8,413 bases of DNA from Caldifarciminota bacterium (lineage in GTDB: Bacteria > Hydrothermota > UBA3072 > B12-G15). The notes beneath the pieces were generated by a model. The model saw only the letters and a list, made by a program, of their open reading frames with translations. It did no database searches and had not been told where the DNA came from. Position numbers and translations under genes: made by a program. Of this stretch, positions 1-6,870 are shown piece after piece. The stretch spans positions 1 through 8,413 of the forward strand of contig JAGGTX010000162.1 of the NCBI GenBank assembly GCA_021163525.1, given 5' to 3'. Each line of letters begins with the position of its first letter. The stretch's first letter is position 1.

Positions 1-1
1 A

Positions 2-802
2 AAACTTTCAGAGATACACGCGGCAATACAGGGAATGGAGATGGGGCTTGTTGAACCTATACTTGTTGGTGAAGAAGATAAACTTCCAGATAACCTTCCT
101 GATGGAGTACAGGTTGTTCCAGCAGATAGTGATACAGATGCGGTTGAGAAGGCTGTGAAACTTGTCTCCTCTGGAGAGGCTGATATTTTGATGAAGGGTT
201 CTGTCCCAACTTCCATGTTTCTGAAGGGTGTTCTTAATAAGGAGTGGGGCTTGAGGGGGAAGGGGGTTTTGAGCCATGTTGCACTCCTTGACATTCCAGA
301 GTACCACAAACTTTTAATCATTACGGATGGTGGTATGTGCATAAAACCAGACCTGAAGACGAAAATTTCTATCCTTAAAAATGCAGTTGAATTTGCACAC
401 TCCATTGGTGTAGAGAACCCGAAGGTAGGCATCCTTGCAGCGGTTGAGGTGGTGAATCAGGATATGATAGAGACTGTTGATGCTTCAATCATATCAAAGA
501 TGGCATCAAGGGGACAGATAAATGGAGCCATTGTTGATGGCCCACTTGCAATGGATATTTTGATTTCTAAAGAGGCAGCAGAGATAAAGGGTGTAAGTTC
601 TCCTGTTGCTGGCGATGTGGACATTATCCTTGTTCCTGATATAACCACTGGAAATAGCGTTGCAAAGGCACTCCTTTATCTGGCAAATGGAAAGGCTGCA
701 GGTGCAGTTGTTGGGACATCCAGACCCGTTGTTATGCTTTCAAGGGCAGACTCCCCTGAGACAAAATTAAACTCATTGATTCTGGGGATACTTTGCTCCT
801 GA
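2..802 (+). CDS. ptb: Phosphate butyryl/acetyltransferase-like protein (Ptb family), 5'-truncated by window
   Basis: The open frame continues to the left edge, and residues before the first in-window ATG (position 35) already match the family, so the true start lies outside. About 266 residues are visible of a family usually near 300. The enzyme class transfers an acyl group between CoA and phosphate in the cytosol, giving acyl-phosphate for an acyl kinase to make ATP. Visible signatures are LMKG followed by a conserved T (from about base 190), a GLRGKG..SHV stretch, DGGMCIKPDLKTK (near 335-360), LAAVEVVNQDM, the DGPLAMD motif near 535-555, and a final SRADSPETKLNS tail. The IKPDLKTK and AVEVVN pattern favours butyryl-type Ptb over classical Pta, but substrate cannot be read from sequence. 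A kinase partner (buk/ack) is not in the window. The stop overlaps the next gene's proposed TTG start by 10 bases. Confidence 0.9.
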   Translation, partial: KLSEIHAAIQGMEMGLVEPILVGEEDKLPDNLPDGVQVVPADSDTDAVEKAVKLVSSGEADILMKGSVPTSMFLKGVLNKEWGLRGKGVLSHVALLDIPEYHKLLIITDGGMCIKPDLKTKISILKNAVEFAHSIGVENPKVGILAAVEVVNQDMIETVDASIISKMASRGQINGAIVDGPLAMDILISKEAAEIKGVSSPVAGDVDIILVPDITTGNSVAKALLYLANGKAAGAVVGTSRPVVMLSRADSPETKLNSLILGILCS

Positions 803-3090
803 TAATTTCTGGATTGAAGGATTCTCTAATACATTTTGCAGGAAGACTTCCACCTGAGTGGGGTGTTTTCTTCCTCTCCATGCTTCCCATCTTTGAGCTG
901 AGGGGTGGTATTCCCGTAGGTGTCCACATGTTCCACCTTCCTCTATGGAAGGCGTTCATCTTTTCTTACATGGGTAACCTTTTGCCAGTTATCCCGATCC
1001 TTTATATTCTCAAGCCACTCTCAAAATTGAAATTTGTTAAGAGATACCTTGAAAAGACGGAAAAAAGGGGAGAACTTGTTAAAAAGTATGAGGCACTTGG
1101 TCTCACAATGTTTGTTGCAATACCCCTTCCTGTGACAGGTGCCTGGACTGGTTCACTTCTTGCATTCATCTTCAACATTCCCATCTTCAAGGCCTTCCTC
1201 TTCATCGCCATAGGCGTTTTTACTGCTGGCGTGATTGTCTCAACACTCACCATCATGGGAATTGCAGGTGCAGTGATTGCAGGGATTGCGCTGTTTACAA
1301 TCATTATTCTCTCCTTCCTGAAGAATAGAAGGCTCTTTTTTCTAATAATTCCAATCCTCTTCATGTTTTCTGGATGTGTAAGGGGGGTTAAACCCACGAA
1401 GAAGGAAATAACAATTGGTAAGATTGAATTTAAGGGCAACCATCATATATCATCAGGGAAATTGCTTGATGTTATGACCATCAAGAAAGGGGATGTTTAT
1501 AATGAGGATGCAATGAGATACAACATGAAGAGGATTGTCCAGTATTACAAAGATAAAGGCTTCTGGTCTGCAAGGATTATCCAGAGGAAGGGGAATTATA
1601 ATCCAGAGAAGAGAAAGGTGAATTTCCTGATAGTCATCTTTGAAGGAAACAGGAGCATCATCACAAAGATTGATATTTCGGGGAATAAGGTGTTTAATAA
1701 AAAGGAGGTGCAGAAGATTCTCAATATAAAAATAGGTGAACCATTTGATGCTGCAAAGATAGCCCGGTCTGAGTATCTATTGTCCCTTAAATATGCTGAT
1801 ATGGGTTATATTGATGCGGTTATTACAGTGGATAAAAAGAGGATTGGCAATGGTGTTGAACTTATGTTCAATATAAAAGAAGGAAAAAGGTATTATGTCA
1901 GGAAAATAAAGATAAAGGGATTAAAAAAGGTAAGGTGGAAGATAGTAAGGAGGGAGATTGTTGTAAAAGAAGGAGGGATTTACTCGCCCACACTTGCTTA
2001 CCGTTCCCAGTCAAAGATATACAGCACTGGACTATTTGAGTATGTAAATTTTAACCTGAAAAAAATAAGGGATGACTCCCTTGATGTCATTTTTACTGTA
2101 AGGGAACTTGCCCCCAGATGGATAGGGTTTGGCATTGGTTATGAATCCCCTGAAAGATTGCTCCTTGACCTCTCCTGGGGACACAACAACCTGATGGGTA
2201 ACATGCAGCGAATCAAAATAAATTCAAATATTTCCCTGGACTTCCTTGGAGGGACAAGGTTTTCTCTATTTCTTTATTACGAAGAACCATATCTCCTTGG
2301 AACAGATGTAAAGTTTCTTATAACCCCATCCTACAGATATGTAGATGAACCAGGTTTTCTTGAGAAACTTGTAACAATAAATCTTGAAACAAGGAAGTAT
2401 CTACTGGAGAATACATCTGCTTCCTTCACATTAAACTTCAGGAATGCCTACATTGAAACGACCTCATCTGTGGTTGTTAATGATACCCTTATAGGCTCAA
2501 AGAATACGAACTCTGTTGCAATCAACCTTTATTCGGATGGCAGGGACAATGTCCTCAATCCAATGAAAGGTTACTATTTACTGCTTGGGTATGAATATGC
2601 TGGAGGTATTCTGGGAGGATACAATCACTTTGACAGAATAACGATCCAGATGGCTCTATTTTTCCCCTTTCCTGGAAGTTCTGTGCTTGCACTCCATACC
2701 ATGTGGGGTTTTACTTATCCTGAAATGCCATACGACTCTGTAAGTATTGATGCAAGGTATGAGATGGGTGGATGGAGGACAGTGAGGGGGTATGATGATG
2801 CATCAATAGGTTTTCCTGATTACAGGGGTAAAAAGAGTGGACTCCAGTTGGTTCAGGTGAATGCAGAGTTAAGATTCAGGGTTTTCAAAAAGATTTATGG
2901 GTATCTTTTTGTTGATGCTGGTAATCTGTGGATGTCTCCCGACGAGATAAAGGTATCAGGCCTTTTCACCGGTGCGGGCTTCGGTATAGGATTTGTAACA
3001 CCCATAGGTCCAATAAGGCTTGAATATGCAAGACCACTCACCATTGAAGGCAACAATAAGATTTATCTTAATATTGGCAATCCATTCTGA
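793..3090 (+). CDS. Fusion ORF: COG2426 small multidrug export-like membrane domain plus three-POTRA Omp85/BamA-TamA family barrel
   Basis: One frame of 765 codons holds two normally separate proteins. Residues ~24-175 are a polytopic inner-membrane COG2426/PF06695 domain: PIFELRGGIPVG (32-43), NLLPVIP (62-68) and IPLPVTGAWTG (110-120) are its hallmarks; its transport role is poorly established. Residues 176-195 form a lipoprotein-type signal ending FSGC (Cys195). Residues ~206-285, 286-364 and 365-439 look like three POTRA domains. Residues ~440-765 are a beta-barrel with the Omp85 lid motif VRGY (664-667), GPIRLEYARPL near the end and a C-terminal Phe. Omp85 proteins insert or secrete other outer-membrane proteins; three POTRAs fit TamA/TamL better than five-POTRA BamA. 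TTG 793 is preceded by GGGGA (784-788); TTG 814 is an alternative. The ORF overlaps ptb by 10 bases and the next gene by one (TGATG). Two overlapping genes joined by a rare start or sequence error remain possible. Confidence 0.8.
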   Translation: MLLIISGLKDSLIHFAGRLPPEWGVFFLSMLPIFELRGGIPVGVHMFHLPLWKAFIFSYMGNLLPVIPILYILKPLSKLKFVKRYLEKTEKRGELVKKYEALGLTMFVAIPLPVTGAWTGSLLAFIFNIPIFKAFLFIAIGVFTAGVIVSTLTIMGIAGAVIAGIALFTIIILSFLKNRRLFFLIIPILFMFSGCVRGVKPTKKEITIGKIEFKGNHHISSGKLLDVMTIKKGDVYNEDAMRYNMKRIVQYYKDKGFWSARIIQRKGNYNPEKRKVNFLIVIFEGNRSIITKIDISGNKVFNKKEVQKILNIKIGEPFDAAKIARSEYLLSLKYADMGYIDAVITVDKKRIGNGVELMFNIKEGKRYYVRKIKIKGLKKVRWKIVRREIVVKEGGIYSPTLAYRSQSKIYSTGLFEYVNFNLKKIRDDSLDVIFTVRELAPRWIGFGIGYESPERLLLDLSWGHNNLMGNMQRIKINSNISLDFLGGTRFSLFLYYEEPYLLGTDVKFLITPSYRYVDEPGFLEKLVTINLETRKYLLENTSASFTLNFRNAYIETTSSVVVNDTLIGSKNTNSVAINLYSDGRDNVLNPMKGYYLLLGYEYAGGILGGYNHFDRITIQMALFFPFPGSSVLALHTMWGFTYPEMPYDSVSIDARYEMGGWRTVRGYDDASIGFPDYRGKKSGLQLVQVNAELRFRVFKKIYGYLFVDAGNLWMSPDEIKVSGLFTGAGFGIGFVTPIGPIRLEYARPLTIEGNNKIYLNIGNPF
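1318..1377 (+). other. Internal lipoprotein-type signal sequence at the fusion junction, possible start of a separate Omp85 gene
   Basis: From the CTG codon at 1318 the frame reads L-K-N-R-R, then about 12 hydrophobic residues, then F-S-G-C with Cys at 1375-1377. This is the charge-hydrophobic core-lipobox layout of a signal peptidase II substrate and has ordinary length (20 residues) if translation began at CTG 1318. A TGA in another frame (1319-1321) and a TAG in the third (1326-1328) lie at the same place, so a one-base change upstream would end the first domain here in a stop/start overlap like the others in this window. No convincing ribosome-binding site precedes CTG 1318. Confidence 0.55.
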
Positions 3091-4292
3091 TGATTAAAGA
3101 GGGGTTTTATACTGTAACAACCAGGGTGATTGTGTTGATTCTTGGAGTAATATTAAGTGTTGTATTAAACAGGATGATGGGGCCAGAAGGAAAGGGTATA
3201 TACACCGGGGTGATAGTTTTTGTTCAGACCGCAGGAATGTTATTTTTCTGGGGATACGATGTGGTTTTTTCCATGCTAACAGGTAAAAGAAATATCAGGG
3301 CAGGAATTGTCTCAGGAACTTTGTTTTTTATTTTCCTTATTATCTCAACTGTTTTCACATTAATTATTTTTGTTTCAAAACCAGTGATTGAAAGAGTTCT
3401 TGTTGGTTTTCCACTGAACATATCCACAATTCCAATGATTGGTTTCCTGTTCTTTTCAGAACTGTGGTTAAGGGCGCTTCCCGATGGATTTTTGGGCAGG
3501 GGTGATGTGAGGGGATTCAACCTCTTCAACCTTTTCAATTCCCTGATAAAACTCGTTGTTATAGGTCTGTCTGTTTTTCTCTTTTTGGGGAGCCCTGAAG
3601 GTGGAATACTTGGCTATTCAATTTATGCATATATTATCCTTGTTTTTTCTCTGTTTATTTTTAGACCTGATGGGTTTAACATCAGGAGAGTACTTAAAGA
3701 GGTTAAACATATAGGCATCTGGGTTTTTCTTTCAGACCTCTTTGCCTTTCTGCTTTACAGGTTTGATTTTTTACTTTTGAATGGCCTGAAGGGTTCCTAC
3801 AGCCTTGGCATCTATTCAACAGCAGTCAATATGTGCGAAGTTATATGGCTGGTGCCGGTGAGTTTTAATAATGTGATCTATGCGCGGGTCGTCACCAATA
3901 GGAAGATGCCAGAAAAAAGGGATTTTCTCATTACATTTATATCAGTAGTTTTTTCGGGAATAATAGGATGCATTTTTATAAAGCCTGTTGTCCTGTTCCT
4001 CTACGGGGAAAAGTTCCTTCCAGTTGTGGGTATCTTCAGATTGCTCCTGCCAGGAATAGTGTTCTTTTCAATCCCGAAGGTTTTGAATGCCATCGTGGTG
4101 GGAAAATATGAGAGACCAGCCATAATTACCGCCACAGTTGTTTCTTCATTTCTTTTAAATTTATTTCTTGACCTTTTTTTCATACCCCGCCTGGGAATGA
4201 CTGGGGCCGCAATTGGAACAAGCATATCCTACACAACTGGAGCAATTATCTACATGTTCCTTTTCAGGAGGCTCAAAAAATGGGAAGGGTGA
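3090..4292 (+). CDS. Wzx-type polysaccharide/oligosaccharide flippase (MOP superfamily)
   Basis: A 400-residue, very hydrophobic protein with roughly 12 predicted membrane segments, the size and layout of the polysaccharide biosynthesis (PF01943/PF13440) flippases. Recognisable pieces are the N-terminal helix followed by NRMMGPEGKGIY (residues ~27-38), the mid-protein RFDFLLLNGLKGSYSLGIYS segment that resembles the 'D.fllg...G...vGiYs' pattern, and a C-terminal LGMTGAAIGTSISY before the last helix. The family moves lipid-linked glycans from the cytoplasmic to the periplasmic face of the inner membrane. The ATG overlaps the preceding stop by one base (TGATG) and no strong Shine-Dalgarno is present, which suggests translational coupling to the Omp85 gene. 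Immediate downstream glycosyltransferases support the role. Its glycan substrate cannot be inferred. A MurJ-like lipid II role is less likely because the protein is short and the neighbours are glycan genes. Confidence 0.88.
   Translation: MIKEGFYTVTTRVIVLILGVILSVVLNRMMGPEGKGIYTGVIVFVQTAGMLFFWGYDVVFSMLTGKRNIRAGIVSGTLFFIFLIISTVFTLIIFVSKPVIERVLVGFPLNISTIPMIGFLFFSELWLRALPDGFLGRGDVRGFNLFNLFNSLIKLVVIGLSVFLFLGSPEGGILGYSIYAYIILVFSLFIFRPDGFNIRRVLKEVKHIGIWVFLSDLFAFLLYRFDFLLLNGLKGSYSLGIYSTAVNMCEVIWLVPVSFNNVIYARVVTNRKMPEKRDFLITFISVVFSGIIGCIFIKPVVLFLYGEKFLPVVGIFRLLLPGIVFFSIPKVLNAIVVGKYERPAIITATVVSSFLLNLFLDLFFIPRLGMTGAAIGTSISYTTGAIIYMFLFRRLKKWEG
4266..4271 (+). promoter_or_regulatory. Ribosome binding site AGGAGG inside the end of the flippase gene
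   Basis: A full AGGAGG lies 8 bases before ATG 4280, within the last codons of the flippase gene. It fixes the start of the downstream glycosyltransferase and its 13-base overlap with the flippase. Confidence 0.8.
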
Positions 4293-5344
4293 TACTTTTC
4301 ACTGCATTTGTTGAAGGAACAGGGGAAAACTCACTTGCAAACAGGAATTTTATAAAACCACTTGCGGAAAGGTTGTTTTCCCTTGTTGATGTAAGGGACA
4401 TTATTAAGGGGGATGTTCAAAGAAATTCCATTGTGCTTCCAGTGATAAGACCGGGAAGTTATACTGGCATCCCCGGGCTCCTTCTTATACTTTTTCAATC
4501 CCTTTTACCGCTCAGCATCTTCACTGTCCTTATGCGTCTTCACGGCATAACAATAATTGCAAGGGGAACCCTCTCCGGTTTTTTAATCTCCATATTTCCA
4601 TGGTCAAACTATAAACTTGTGCTTCCCGGGATTTACTCACTTGAGGCTCCTGTTTATGGGGGGAATGACCATTATATAAACAGGTTGATTGAAATGAGGG
4701 CAGTAAAAAATGCAAAAAAGGTTTTTGTCCCAGGGAATAACATAAAGAGATATATAAAGGATAAGTTCGGTGTTGATTCAGAGGTTGTATATATCCCAGC
4801 AGAACCCTATCCTGTGAAGAAAAAAATCAAAAAGTTTACCCCTGTGTATCTCGGAACCATTCCGGATGAGAAAACACTTCACTCAACAATAATGGTTTTT
4901 CAAAGGATAAAAAAGAGAATTAAAGAATCAAAACCGGTTGTTCTTTCACAGTTTGTTGAAGAGGATTTTAAAAGAGAACTGGAAAGGACAGGAATTGAGA
5001 TTATTTCAATGAATTATGAAGAACTGAAAAATTTCCTGCCCTGCTGCCATGTGGGGCTTGTTATGGAGGGAGAGAATCCCCTTTCTCCATATCTCATAAC
5101 GACAAAGTTTATGGACTATATTTCAGCAGGTCTTCCTGTTATTGTTCATAAAGGAATGGAGGAATTGTGCAGTATTGTGAATGAGCATGACCTTGGAGTA
5201 TGTGTTGACCCGAAACATTTCCCATACACTGCCATGGATAAAATATTGAGTTTGGTAAATGAGGGGGGAAGGATAAGAGAGGTTTCATGGAAATTATTCT
5301 CAGAGGAAAGGTTCAGAAACAAGATTCTGGGTATCCCCACTTGA
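4280..5344 (+). CDS. GT-B-like glycosyltransferase (group 1 / GT4-like), divergent N-terminal half
   Basis: 354 residues, predicted cytosolic or membrane-associated. The C-terminal half shows the nucleotide-sugar-binding region of GT-B enzymes: TTKFMDYISAGLPVIV (residues ~274-289), preceded by a conserved VGLVMEGENPLSPY stretch and followed by a loop of the 'L.i...d.G..vd' type. The usual E-x7-E of GT4 enzymes is not present; a Lys (K276) stands where the second Glu is common, as in other GT-B groups with a 'K..eY...G.Pvi' motif. The N-terminal acceptor half is poorly recognisable and has a hydrophobic stretch around residues 62-82 that may contact the membrane. ATG 4280 is set by a strong AGGAGG. 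It sits between the flippase and WbqC genes, consistent with adding a sugar to a lipid-linked glycan. Donor and acceptor are unknown. Confidence 0.72.
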   Translation: MGRVILFTAFVEGTGENSLANRNFIKPLAERLFSLVDVRDIIKGDVQRNSIVLPVIRPGSYTGIPGLLLILFQSLLPLSIFTVLMRLHGITIIARGTLSGFLISIFPWSNYKLVLPGIYSLEAPVYGGNDHYINRLIEMRAVKNAKKVFVPGNNIKRYIKDKFGVDSEVVYIPAEPYPVKKKIKKFTPVYLGTIPDEKTLHSTIMVFQRIKKRIKESKPVVLSQFVEEDFKRELERTGIEIISMNYEELKNFLPCCHVGLVMEGENPLSPYLITTKFMDYISAGLPVIVHKGMEELCSIVNEHDLGVCVDPKHFPYTAMDKILSLVNEGGRIREVSWKLFSEERFRNKILGIPT

Positions 5345-5375
5345 TTGTGTGGTGAAAAGGTTTAATATATTTGAT

Positions 5376-6056
5376 ATGAAAAGGATTGCATGCCATCAGC
5401 CCAATTTTTTTCCACACATGGGTTTTTTCAGGAAACTGCTTATGGCAGATGTATTTGTTCTCCTTGATGATGTGCAATTCTCAAGGCGTTCATACACCCA
5501 GAGAACCCTGATTAAAGTCCAGCATACCGGAAAGTGGCTCACAGTTCCAGTAATCAAAAAAGGGAGATATTACCAGAAGATAGCGGATGTAAGGATTGAC
5601 AATACACGGCACTGGAAAAAAGACCATTTAATGACCTTTTTTTATCACTACAGGGCAGCAGATTACTTTGACGAAGTCTTCCAGCTCTTGAAGGATGTTT
5701 ATTCAGAGGACTTTGAATTTTTGATGGATTTCAACATGAGGGGAATCATGGCTATTATGTCATACCTCGGAATAAATAAGGAATTTGTATTCTCTTCAGA
5801 ACTCAGGATAGATAAGAAGGGGAGTGAAAAAATACTTGGCATTGTAAAAAGCCTTGGGGGTTCAGTTTATGTGTCAGGTGAGGGTGGTGGTGCATACCTT
5901 GTGGAAGAAGAATTTGAAAGGGAGGGGATAAGCATAGAATTCTATCCATATCCTGAGCCATATCCTCAACTTGGATTCGGGTTTATCAAAGGGCTTTCTA
6001 TTGTTGACGCACTTTTTAACATTGGGATGAAAACGAGGAGGTTGATTGAGCCTTGA
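5376..6056 (+). CDS. WbqC-like family protein
   Basis: 226 residues from ATG 5376, starting MKRIACHQPNFFPHMGFF, which is the standard N-terminus of the WbqC family (PF08889): a short basic start, then I.-HQPN-.-P..G. This alignment is why I prefer ATG 5376 to the in-frame GTG codons at 5349 and 5352, which would add nine or eight residues; an AAAAGG stretch (5355-5360) lies rather far upstream of the ATG. Further family marks are LLDDVQFSRRSYTQR (about residues 30-44), the KWLTVPV segment, and a C-terminal YPQLGFGFIKGLSIVDALFNIG block in which conserved aromatic and acidic residues precede the end. WbqC genes recur in O-antigen and capsule clusters; I know of no firmly established reaction, though a role in modifying a sugar with an acyl or amino-acid group has been suggested. 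Soluble, no signal peptide. It overlaps the next gene by 11 bases. Confidence 0.85.
   Translation: MKRIACHQPNFFPHMGFFRKLLMADVFVLLDDVQFSRRSYTQRTLIKVQHTGKWLTVPVIKKGRYYQKIADVRIDNTRHWKKDHLMTFFYHYRAADYFDEVFQLLKDVYSEDFEFLMDFNMRGIMAIMSYLGINKEFVFSSELRIDKKGSEKILGIVKSLGGSVYVSGEGGGAYLVEEEFEREGISIEFYPYPEPYPQLGFGFIKGLSIVDALFNIGMKTRRLIEP
6035..6041 (+). promoter_or_regulatory. Ribosome binding site GAGGAGG for a TTG start
   Basis: A strong GAGGAGG lies four bases before TTG 6046 within the WbqC coding end. It supports TTG 6046 as the genuine start of the GT2 gene, whose conserved N-terminus (SLDILIPVYNG) begins immediately after that codon. Confidence 0.7.
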
Positions 6057-6870
6057 TATTCTTATACCTGTTTATAATGGGAAAGAACATCTTTTGAAAC
6101 TGCTGAATGCACTTAAAGAAAATCCACCAGGAATGGAATACAGGATTTATCTGTTTGATAATAATTCATCTGATGGTGGGGTCAAACTTGCTGAAAGTTT
6201 GTATCCAGAGGTGAGGGTTATTCACTCACAGAGGAATCTGGGATACGGTTCTGCATTGAACAGGCTGATTGAAGTTTCAGATGGTGAATACCTTTGTACC
6301 ATGAATACAGACATTTACTTTGATACGGATGTCTTTACGCCACTTCTGAATAAGATGGAGATGGACAAAAGTATTCTTGGGATAGCACCTGTTCTGATTA
6401 TGCCAGGAAAGGGCATTGTGAGCACTGCTGGTGATATATTCCCCAACCTCTGGACATTCCTCATTGAGTTTTTACCCATTGCGGAAATGGCTAATAGGTT
6501 ATTACCCGGTTTTAGATTATGGAGTTCCTTGAAACCATACTCATTTTATAAAAAAGGAGGTTATGTGAATCACATAGAAGGCTCTTTTGTTCTTTATAGA
6601 AGGAAGGCATTCAAAAAATATGGAATCTTTGATGAATCCTTTTTTCTCTATTTTGAGGATATGGACCTTCAGATAAGGTTTCCGAAAAAATCAATGTATA
6701 TACTGCCTGTTTTTGCGTATCATGTGTGGGGTGGTAGTATGAGGATAAAGTCTCCAGAACTTGTAAAAATAAGGCATAGAAGCCTTCTGAGATACTTTTC
6801 AAAACACAGAACCCCCTTTGAGACTTTACTCATCAAGATGTTCTTAAAAACATGGGGTATTACATGGTAA
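6046..6870 (+). CDS. Glycosyltransferase family 2, rhamnosyltransferase-like
   Basis: 274 residues, GT-A fold. The order of motifs is complete for the GT2 subgroup that includes WbbL-like rhamnosyltransferases: LDILIPVYNG (3-12), FDNNSSDGG (37-45) for nucleotide binding, RNLGYGSALNR, then N-T-D (87-89) at the usual DxD metal site (here a single Asp in NTD, as is common in this group). HIEGSFVLYRR (176-186) and FDESFFLYFEDMDL (195-208) supply the predicted catalytic acid, and a His-containing HVWGGS (226-231) follows. No long C-terminal membrane domain is seen, so it is probably peripheral at the cytoplasmic face. TTG 6046 with a strong upstream GAGGAGG is the start, overlapping WbqC by 11 bases. 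It likely adds a deoxyhexose or similar sugar to the growing lipid-linked glycan; the actual sugar is not readable. Confidence 0.9.
   Translation: MSLDILIPVYNGKEHLLKLLNALKENPPGMEYRIYLFDNNSSDGGVKLAESLYPEVRVIHSQRNLGYGSALNRLIEVSDGEYLCTMNTDIYFDTDVFTPLLNKMEMDKSILGIAPVLIMPGKGIVSTAGDIFPNLWTFLIEFLPIAEMANRLLPGFRLWSSLKPYSFYKKGGYVNHIEGSFVLYRRKAFKKYGIFDESFFLYFEDMDLQIRFPKKSMYILPVFAYHVWGGSMRIKSPELVKIRHRSLLRYFSKHRTPFETLLIKMFLKTWGITW

Noticed and set aside
1273..1320. GTG 1273 as an internal start for a separate Omp85 gene
   Set aside because: It would put about 15 hydrophobic residues before the basic K-N-R-R segment, giving an abnormal signal peptide; CTG 1318 gives a normal one but lacks a ribosome site.
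1002..1439. 145-codon antisense open frame opposite the COG2426 domain and signal region
   Set aside because: The + strand carries clear family motifs in the same bases; the antisense translation shows no recognisable domain. The shorter antisense frames elsewhere are rejected for the same reason.
5349..5375. GTG 5349 or 5352 as the start of the WbqC gene
   Set aside because: The extra residues are not part of the family N-terminus, which begins at ATG 5376, and neither GTG has a ribosome site. The longer form cannot be fully excluded.
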